DNA of 64,000 nt, taken from contig CM035170.1 in the NCBI GenBank assembly GCA_020205615.1, forward strand, positions 8,860,311 to 8,924,310, read 5' to 3'. Positions within the stretch are counted from its first letter, which is position 1, and each line of letters starts with the position of its first letter. Positions 56,631 to 64,000 of the stretch are shown in pieces. The translations under genes and the position numbers were made by a program. The notes beneath the pieces are model-generated. The model saw only the letters and a program-made list of their open reading frames with translations, had not been told where the DNA came from and ran no database searches. The DNA comes from Panax quinquefolius. Taxonomy: Eukaryota > Streptophyta > Magnoliopsida > Apiales > Araliaceae.

Positions 56631-56641
56631 GGAGGGGAGAT
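56629..56641 (+). other. Polypurine tract (D)
   Basis: AAGGAGGGGAGAT, adjoining the LTR. Confidence 0.8.
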
Positions 56642-57228
56642 TATGAGACCCCAGATTTTATGAATAAATATTTAATTTTCTCAAAATAATTTTTTTAATA
56701 TTATGGTGTGGATTTGATATAATGTTATAGTTGTGGGTTATATTTATAAATTTTGCAAAGTAGGCAAGTTGTTATATAATATTCGATTGGTCGGGGAATA
56801 TTCTTTTTGTCGGGGAATATCCGTACGATGGTACAATCATTGGTGGATCCCGCGAACTTAATTATTATCTTTGGATTGAGAAAACGACAAAATACTTTAT
56901 GAAAATAATGGCGGAAGTTTTACCGTTAATCGTTGAAACACCCAATGTTAAAAATACAAGAATGTCTGGCGTGGTTGCATAGTAGCACACGGTATTGATT
57001 ATTAATGCTTACGTGAGAAGTCACTCAGTTATACTCAATTATTGCTACAGTAATTGCTGCATCATATCTTTCATATTATTTATTCAATTATTGTCACAGT
57101 ATCATCTGCATAATATTTATTGTTCTTAAATCAATAATTGAGACGACTAAGTTATTCATATTATTATTTGCAATATTGACAATGTCAAGAAGTTCTGTTA
57201 AGGAGAGGTTTGGTCACCTAATTGCGCG

Positions 57229-57252
57229 CCAATAAGGAGAAATCCTTATCGG
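57229..57252 (+). other. U3 stem-loop with GAAA loop (D)
   Basis: CCAATAAGGA, GAAA, TCCTTATCGG; one A-C mismatch at the covarying pair. Confidence 0.7.
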
Positions 57253-57806
57253 AAAGCCCCCTCTTTCCTAGGAACGAACTGGTTATTAAATATTGTGAGT
57301 TATAATATTAATGATGAATAAGTTGTGTTGATTAAAGATGAAATTGATTGTTCCATTGTATTGGGATTATTAGTGTTAGTGAAAATTGACATTTATTTCG
57401 ATGATAATTGATGTCTGGAGGGTTATATTGTTCACTCGGGTATTCGAAGCACTTTTCGTGTCGGAGTACTATTCATGAGTTACTATTCACGAGTTATTAT
57501 TCACGGGGTACTATTGATTCACATTCTTATACTATTAGGGGTGGTGGGTCAAAATTGATAATACTTGCATGACTAAGTTAAAAATGGAGGTATAGATGGA
57601 GGTACTATACTGTAATTGTTTTTATCACATGATTAGAACTATTGAGTCACATGATTTACTATTGATTCACATTATTTACTATTAGGGGAGTTGGTGCAAG
57701 TTTGATAATACTTGCAGGACTAAATTAAAAATGAAGAAAAAGAGAAAGGTATTATACTGTAATATTTCGAGCCCCAAAGCGTGCAATTATCGAAACTATA
57801 TTTTCC

Positions 57807-57814
57807 TATAAATA
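57807..57814 (+). promoter_or_regulatory. TATA box (D, 3' LTR)
   Basis: TATAAATA in TTCCTATAAATAGAAGC. Confidence 0.7.
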
Positions 57815-58649
57815 GAAGCTCATTCTTCCTTCATTTCTCACCAATTCACAAAAGCTTTAGAGCAATTATTATAGAGAGAAAGAAGAAAGGTATTCTGCTA
57901 CTTCACTACTCCTATATCCAGTACTCTTCTTTTTAAGGTAAAGAATATTATTTGTTGTTTTCGAAAGGGGTATTATTTCTTTCTTTCGTCTTCATGAAGA
58001 GAACTTCTGTTATTCTATTCTTTGTTATTATGTTGGAATAACCTGTTTATGCGAAGTACCGCATACTTGGTGAAATTCTTCTATTATTTCATTCCTTATT
58101 ATTACATTTGGAATATCACTGTGCATGCGTTCTACGCCTGGACTGGTTCCGCTTTTATTATTACATTGAATATCACATGCATGCGTTTTACACCTTAATC
58201 TTTCCCGTCTTTATTATTACATTTGGAATATCCTCGTACATGTGTTTCTGCCGGACTGATTCCGCCTTTATTATTACATTGGAATATCACATGCATGCGT
58301 TTTCTGTGGGACTGATTCCGTTATTTATTATTCATTGGAATAATCATGTCAAGTGATCTATCGCATACATGGTGATTTCTTTTGTTACTCCATTCTTTAT
58401 TATACTCAGTTGGTTAAAGTTTTGACTTCTATAATCCATGAAATTAGTGGAATATTCTTGATATTTCATACGCTTCATCCAAAGATCTTTTATGGAAATA
58501 TTCTTCTGAGCATTCTTGAATTTTACTCCACAAAGCAGTATCATGTTGACAATTTGGACGTTATTGATTCCTGGATAAATTAATTCTTGAACTTGTTTTA
58601 TTAAATTATTGTGTCATTGTCATCATCCTCATGTTTATATTTTGTTGAA

Positions 58650-58960
58650 AGTCATCTGTGGCCTATAGTGCATAGATGGACTTGGTATGATTATGACCAG
58701 GGATTATTCGATGTAATCATGACCGTAATGTTACAAATGATGTGGAAAAAGTCCTCATTGGCCCGTAGTGCATTGATGGACAGTTTTTGGTATGATTATG
58801 GCTATGGATTCTCTTCGGCTAAGGGTGCAAAGATGAATTGTTTTATGGCATGATCGGACCGGTTGATGAAAACACGATTATATTTGGCCCGTAGTGCATG
58901 GATAATTCGTGGTTGTGATACTAAAGAATATCCTTGGCCTGTAGTGCAGGGATGAGTTAA
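58650..58960 (+). repeat. Hairpin minisatellite (D)
   Basis: Five divergent units around GGCCCGTAGTGCATGGAT or GTAGTGCAGGGAT. Confidence 0.8.
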
Positions 58961-59499
58961 TGATGTGGAATATTTATTAAGCTGAGTCTCAGCGATAAAG
59001 TTGGTGAAAAACTTTTTAAATCATAGAAGATAGTAGATTTTATATTTTACTTGACTCTTCTAATGGATTGCTTGTTCCGCTGCAGTTAAACTTGATGTTT
59101 GTTATATTGTATCAGTTTAACACTGTTGAAGGCTAATGATAATTTATTCTGCATTATCTTAGTCATAATATTTCTTCTTTGGGCTAGTTGAGCTCACCCT
59201 TTTACTTTCATTGTTCTCTTGAGAAATGAGAACGTAATGGGACTAGTCGGGAACAGAGTGATGGTCCTAGATGGTGCATTAGTAGTCCTCACTATTCTGT
59301 GAAATAGTGTAATAATAAATGTAATGAGGACTCCATTGAGTGTGGATATTGTCTAGATGACAATATTTGTATTAAAACTCACAGCATATGTTTTATCGTA
59401 CTTTACACGACTATTGTATAATTAGTTTGTATTTGTATTCAGTACCATGTATTTGGCGACCCAAGATGGGTGATGTATACCTGTTTTGGGGGCGTCACA

Positions 59500-59551
59500 A
59501 TAATAAATAAAGGAAATTCAATTTTATTAAATAATAAGTTGGAGTCTTACA
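59500..59551 (-). repeat. 52-bp stub of the 5' LTR of the E/F block
   Basis: On the minus strand TGTAAGACTCCAACTTATT..., matching the first 52 bases of 43571-45696. It is the right end of the block and abuts the TSD GCAGG. Confidence 0.85.
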
Positions 59552-60101
59552 GCAGGGATGATGTGGATTATTTATTAAGCTGAGTCTCAACGATAAAAGT
59601 AATGAAAAACCTTTTAAATCATAGAAGATGGTAGATTTTATTCTCTGCTTGACTCTTCTAATGGATTGCTTGTTCCACTGCAGTTAAACTTGATGTTTGT
59701 TATATTTTATCGGTTTAACATCTTTGTTGAAGGCTAACGATAAATTATTACGCATTATCTTAGTCATAATATTTCTTCTTTGGGCTAGTTGAGCTCACCC
59801 TTTCTTTCACCGTTTTCTCTTGAGAAATGAGAACGTAATCGGGACTAGTCGGGGAACGGAGTGACGGTCCAGATGATAGCATTAGTAGTCCTCACTATTC
59901 TGTTAAATAGTGTGACAATAAATGTAATGAAGACTCCATTGAGTGTGGATATTGTCTAGATGACAATATTCTTATTATAACTCTCAGTTATGTCTTGTCG
60001 TATACGACACGATAGTTTTATTATTAAGTTGTATTTGAATTTTGTATCATGTATTTGACGACTCAGAATAGGTGATGTATACCTATTTTGGGGGCGTCAC
60101 A
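59552..60101 (+). repeat. Element C 5' LTR, piece 4
   Basis: Starts with the right copy of GCAGG and continues collinearly with D (58945-59499) to GGGGGCGTCACA. Confidence 0.88.
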
Positions 60102-60103
60102 GT

Positions 60104-60115
60104 TGGTATCAAAGC
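60104..60115 (+). other. Primer binding site (C)
   Basis: TGGTATCAAAGC, two bases after the LTR. Confidence 0.85.
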
Positions 60116-60263
60116 TTAGAGATATGATCCCTGGCTGAGATGTGAGACAAGAACTAGAAGGGGAGAGACGGGGAATTCCTTCGCTAGTATGACCTACCTA
60201 AGTTTATTTGGTATTTAATTGGTCGGTCAGAGTATAAAGATAATATGTGATATGATAACTAAC

Positions 60264-60279
60264 CCTTGTTTTATGGCAG
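60264..60279 (+). promoter_or_regulatory. Splice-acceptor-like site before gag (C)
   Basis: CCTTGTTTTATGGCAG/T ends 9 bases before the gag ATG; pyrimidine-rich with AG. Counterparts in A (GTTTTGTTGCGG) and F (TTTTATGGCGAG) are damaged at the CAG. Confidence 0.45.
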
Positions 60280-60288
60280 TATCTGAAA

Positions 60289-61440
60289 ATGACATCCGAG
60301 AATGTTGAGAATAGCAATGGAGCACAGGAGACCATTGAGTCTCCACATATCAATAATCAGGAGAATGTGCATCAGGAAGGAGACAATCCTCATGCAAAAA
60401 ACAACACTGACCAAATGATGAATGATGGAATATTCAGAGGCTTTATGCAATTCATGCAACATCAGGCGAGAGCGGCTCCGGTCCAAAATGTAGGTGGAAA
60501 CAATGGAAACTCTCGGACGGTCACCGCTAAATAGTTCAAGGAGCTAGGACCACCAGAGTTTATTGGAGAGCCAAAACCACTTAAGGCGGAGACGTGGATA
60601 AAGCAGATCACCAAGATATTTAATGTCTTGGGATGCTCCGAGGAGCAAAAGGTTCCCTTTGCCACCTTTATGTTACGAGGAGAGGCAGATTACTGGTGGG
60701 AATCAGTAAAGCGTACTCAACCTACCGCACTGAAGATGTCTTGGGAGAAGTTCCAAGAACTATTCAACGACAAGTACTTTCCTGAAAGTATTCGTCACAT
60801 GAAAGAGGTAGAGTTCATCCAGTTGGAGCAAAACAATATGACCGTGTCGCAGTACGAAGCTAAGTTTGCCGAGTTGTCCCGATTTACGTCTCACTTGGTT
60901 GATAATGAGGAAAGAATGATGCGGATGTTTCTAAGAGGTTTGAAACCCAAGATACGTTAATATCTAATTTCTCATAAACTGTGTTTGTATTCAGATGTTG
61001 TAAATAGGGCTCAGTTATTGGAGCGCGATAACGAGTCAACTCAACCAAGAGAAAGCAACCGGCAAAATGATAATACCAGTGGTAGCAGTCATCGAACCGG
61101 TGACAACAAACGTGGAGGGAATCAACATGCTAGAAATGGTAACCACTTCGGTGGTAATCATGGCTAAGACAATAAGAATGGACATTTCAAGAAGAGGAGA
61201 TTCAACAATGATGGAAAGACGTCAGCATCAGCACCCGTGATTAAGGAAGGAGAATGACCACATATTATATGCTTCAAATGCGGAGGGGAAGGACATATCA
61301 GTCCAAACTGCGCGATGCCATCCAAAGAGTGTTATAATTGTGAAAGAGAAGGTCACCTAGCCCGATTTTGTCGTGCATCGAAGAAATGTCCAGTTGGAAC
61401 GATGACACAAAATACCGTCCCAAACAAGTCAAAACCAGTA
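60289..61440 (+). pseudogene. Element C gag, four nonsense codons
   Basis: ATG at 60289 opens one reading frame that holds through protease (to 61734), interrupted only by stops at 60532, 60958, 61165 and 61255. In related copies these codons are Gln or Arg. The capsid part has FMLRGEADYWWESVK, MSWEKFQELFNDKYFP and LEQNNMTVSQYEAKFAEL. An R/N/G-rich linker leads to two CCHC knuckles, CFKCGGEGHISPNC (61270-61311) and CYNCEREGHLARFC (61330-61371). It is the best-preserved gag here. Confidence 0.9.
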
Positions 61441-61459
61441 GTTCAAGGGAGAGCTTTTG

Positions 61460-61985
61460 TTGTGACCTCCCAGAAAGCAAGGAACCCGAACGAGGTCATC
61501 ACGGGTAAGCTTATCATAAACTCTAATGAAGTCTATACCTTATTTGATACCAGTTCTACCCATTCTTTTATTTCTCCTACTTGCGCTCAACGATTAAATT
61601 TGACTTCGGAGAAATTAGACTTTGACTTATCTGTGGAAACTCCGTTAGGAGAAACCTCATTACATCCACTGTTTATAAGTCTTGTTTGGTTCAAATCGGT
61701 ACCCTCACATTACCTGTCGATCTTATTTCATTAAAAATACTTGCATTTGATGTGATTCTAGGGATTGATTGGTTAACTACTCATCATGCAAAAATTGATT
61801 ATTTTCGTAAGGTTGTTAGCTTTCATATTCCTAACCAACCTATTATGCGAATTCAAGCAACCAAACCATTAAAATCAATCACGGTCATCTCAAGCCATAA
61901 AGCTATTCGTTTATTGAAAAACGGATGTCAAGCTTTCTTAGCTCATGTCATAGATTTAAACAAAAACTACGTCAGATTTGAATGA
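61460..61985 (+). pseudogene. Element C protease
   Basis: NEVITGKLIINSNEVYTLF, then DTSSTHSFIS, where the usual D-T-G-A is D-T-S-S, so activity is doubtful. Around 61700 the frame shifts by one; the second frame carries ILAFDVILGIDWLTTHHAKID and CQAFLAHV. Confidence 0.85.
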
Positions 61986-62367
61986 TATTTCTATTGTTAA
62001 TAAATTTCCTGACGTATTCCCTGAAGAACTTCCTACTGCCTACCCCTGAGGCGTGAAATTGAATTTTGTATCGACCTTGAACCCGGTGATAAAACCCATT
62101 TCCAAAGCCCATATCGAATGACTCTATTGAACTTCAGAGTTAAAGACCCAATTGCAGGAATTGTTAGACATTGGTTTCATTCGTCCTAGTACGTCTCCTA
62201 AGGGTGCTCATGTTCTATTCGTGAAGAAAAAAGATGGGAGTATGCGACTTTGTATTGACTACCGGGAATTGAACCATAACACCATTAAGAATAGGTATCC
62301 ATTACCTCGCATTGATGACCTATTTGACCAGTTGCAAGGAGCACAATTCTTTTCAAAGATCGATCTT
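61986..62367 (+). pseudogene. Element C RT stub
   Basis: Contains [56 protein letters not shown] and FFSKIDLR, and then is cut. The next residues ([13 protein letters not shown]) belong to the spacer before integrase. The RT palm with the catalytic D-D and all of RNase H are deleted. Confidence 0.9.
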
Positions 62368-63723
62368 CGAGTCAACTCCAGAATTTGTGTTCCTAACGAC
62401 CCTGATTTAAAGTATAAAATTATGATGGAGGCGCACAACACACCGTTTGCAATCCATCCTGGGAGTACCAAAATGTATCATGATCTTCGACATACATTTT
62501 GGTGGGACAATATGAAGAGAGAGATAAGCATTTGTTTATCTTAAGGTGTCTAACGTGTCAACGAAAGTCGGGCGCAGAGCATCAAGTACCAAAAGGTCCA
62601 TTACAACCACTTGAAATTCCAGAATGGAAGTGGGAGCACATTACCATGGATTTCGTTACTGGTCTTCCCAAGGTTTCTCAAGGCATAGATGCAATTTGGG
62701 TCATTGTTGATAGATTGACCAAGTCTACTCACTTCTTACCTATACGAGAAACTTATACACTTGAACATCTTGCTCGTATGTATATAAACGAGGTTGTAAG
62801 ATTGCATGGTATGCCAGTATCCATAGTTTCTGATCGAGACCCAAGATTCACTTCACGATTTTGGGTTAGTTTGCAAAAAGCTATGGGCACGGACTTACGG
62901 TTTAGTTCGGCATATCATCCTTAGACGGACGGACAATCAAAGAGGACTATTCAAACTCTTGAAGATTTATTAAGACTATGTGTCCTTGACTTCAAGGGAA
63001 GTTGGGACAAGTTCTTACCATTGGTGGAGTTTTCCTATAACAACAGCTATCAAGCAAGTATTGGCATGGCTCCATTCGAAGCGTTGTATGGAAGAAAGTG
63101 TCGTTCTCCAATATGCTGGGATGAGGTGGGTGAAGCAACGTTGTTAGGACCAGAGTAGGTATGTATGACTACGGAAAAGATTCAAACGATCTGGCAACGT
63201 ATAAAAACCTCACAAGATCGACAAAAGAGTTGTGTTGATCTTCATCGAAAGGACGTGGAATTCGATATTGGAGACCATGTGTTGTTACGTGTTGCTCCAT
63301 GGAAAGGAGTTACGAGATTTGGAAAGAGAGGAAAGCTCAATCCTCGATTCATTGGCCCATTTTTAATCCTCGGTCGAGTAGGAACTGTGGCCTATAGACT
63401 CGCTTTACCGCCAAGTATGTCTCGTGTTCATAACGTTTTTCACATATCCATGTTACGTAAACATGTGAAAGACCCGAACCACATTATTGAGTTATAACCG
63501 GACGAAATAGCGGAATATTTGACGTATGAAGAGGTTCATGTTCAAATCTTGGATAAGAAGGAACATATTCTACGCTCCAAGGTTATACCTCAAGTCAAAG
63601 TTTTGTGGAGAAACCACAATATTGAGGAAATGACTTGGGAGTTAGAATCTGAAATAAAATCAAGGTATCCTTACCTCTTCGACATACTAGGTACGTACCC
63701 TAATTTTGAGGGCGAAATTTCAT
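62368..63723 (+). pseudogene. Element C integrase with chromodomain-like tail
   Basis: The zinc domain starts [21 protein letters not shown]...WW, then CLTCQRKS. The first D (HITMDFVTGLP) and second D (SIVSDRDPRF) are present. A TAG at 62922 truncates it just before the third acid, which is also changed to K (codon 62940-62942, QSKRTIQ). Later frames (63165-63497, 63519-63725) hold GDHVLLRVAPWKG, MSRVHNVFHISMLRKHV and the complete chromodomain-like end, VLWRNHNIEEMTWELE. An earlier frameshift lies near 62540. Confidence 0.9.
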
Positions 63724-63736
63724 AAGAAGGAGAGGT
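63724..63736 (+). other. Polypurine tract (C)
   Basis: AAGAAGGAGAGGT abutting the LTR. Confidence 0.85.
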
Positions 63737-64000
63737 TGTAAGACCCCAACTTTTATGAATAAAGATGAATTTTCTATAAATATCATTTTTGAATATTATG
63801 GAATGAATTTGATATAATGTTATAGTTGTGGGTAATATTTATAAATTTTTCAAAGTACGCAAGTTGTTATATAATATTCGATTGGTCGGGGAATATTCAT
63901 TTTAACAGAAATATTAAGATGTTGGCATAATCATTGGTGGACCCCACATAATGTAATTATTATTTGATTGAGAAAACGACAAAAATACTTTATGAAAATA
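63737..64000 (+). repeat. 3' LTR of element C, first 264 bases
   Basis: TGTAAGACCCCAACTTTTATG; collinear with 36085-36350. Cut by the window end. Confidence 0.9.

Larger units (their letters stand above)
54248..59499 (+). mobile_element. Element D: 5'-truncated, internally deleted Tekay-like element
   Basis: It starts in mid-gag at the junction and continues through a zinc knuckle, protease, RT stub, end of RNase H and integrase tail to a PPT and a full 2858-bp 3' LTR. It lacks the 5' LTR, the RT core and the integrase core. It sits inside the 5' LTR stub of the E/F block. Confidence 0.85.
56642..59499 (+). repeat. 3' LTR of element D
   Basis: Runs to TTTGGGGGCGTCACA. Stem-loop 57229-57252, TATA 57807-57814, donor-like AAG/GTAAAG (57938), 60-85-base array (58010-58390), hairpin units (58650-58960). 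Best full-length reference for the C-type LTR. Confidence 0.88.
43571..59551 (-). mobile_element. 16-kb E/F tandem block (with D inside), TSD GCAGG
   Basis: Perfect 5-base duplications GCAGG (43566-43570 and 59552-59556) bracket the block, and the C LTR is collinear across it. On the minus strand the order is: 5' LTR stub (59551-59500), D (plus, 54248-59499), E integrase, shared LTR, F interior, 3' LTR. I infer one minus-strand insertion, then LTR-LTR unequal recombination giving a tandem, then insertion of D and a deletion. Confidence 0.85.
36085..64000 (+). mobile_element. Element C: Tekay/Del-like Ty3/gypsy, split by nested insertions; runs off the window
   Basis: The 5' LTR is in four pieces: 36085-36935, 40641-41316, 42847-43570 and 59552-60101. 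Together they are ~2.8 kb, as long as the D LTR (2858). The interior is 60102-63736, and the 3' LTR starts at 63737. The first 264 bases of the two LTRs are collinear, with roughly 15 differences. The pieces are separated by K (36936-40640), a solo copia LTR (41317-42846) and the E/F+D block (43571-59551). Confidence 0.85.

Overview
The window is a repeat-dominated stretch of a flowering-plant nuclear genome, most likely a eudicot; I cannot name the species. It is AT-rich and holds one recognisable host gene. Almost everything else is LTR retrotransposons nested inside one another, plus small DNA transposons. I see no rRNA, tRNA, CRISPR or prokaryotic-style operon.

Region by region. (1) 1-3.0 kb: single-copy-looking DNA with an apparently intact two-exon phytosulfokine (PSK) precursor gene on the minus strand. 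(2) 3.0-12.2 kb: an old minus-strand Ty3/gypsy chromovirus remnant (J), split inside its RT/RNase H region by a complete CRM-like Ty3/gypsy element (4673-11884, TSD AGTTC). (3) 12.2-18.3 kb: a Ty1/copia element (plus strand) abutting J. Its protease reading frame is split by a 1.5-kb long-TIR, Mutator-like non-coding element with a 10-bp target duplication. (4) 18.3-26.2 kb: Tekay/Del-like Ty3/gypsy element A, badly decayed, with ~2.6-2.8 kb LTRs. (5) 26.3-32.4 kb: Ty3/gypsy element B (minus), with two ~2.1-2.3 kb LTRs around a 1.7-kb, nearly non-coding interior. (6) 32.4-36.1 kb: an LTR with a repeated palindromic motif, then a non-autonomous hAT-like element that itself carries a 150-bp MITE. 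(7) 36.1-64.0 kb: one Tekay/Del-like element (C) whose 5' LTR is scattered over 24 kb. It is interrupted by a large LTR (K), a solo copia LTR, and a 16-kb block (43571-59551, TSD GCAGG). That block is a tandem shared-LTR pair (E/F, minus) which has itself received a plus-strand element D. A head-to-head junction at about 54247 fuses E integrase to D gag. C's coding interior follows at 60102-63736 and its 3' LTR leaves the window.

How the parts work together. The Tekay-like copies (A, K, C, D, E/F) share an LTR architecture: a U3 stem-loop with a GAAA loop, a TATA box, a conserved AGGTAAG donor-like site, and minisatellites whose units fold as hairpins. A matching acceptor-like site lies just before the gag ATG. 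I infer that gag may be translated from a spliced leader; this is untested. A and D carry the same internal deletion, so they look like one mobilised non-autonomous subfamily. No element here appears fully coding-competent. I found no new enzymatic or defence system; the unusual content is the retrotransposon architecture.
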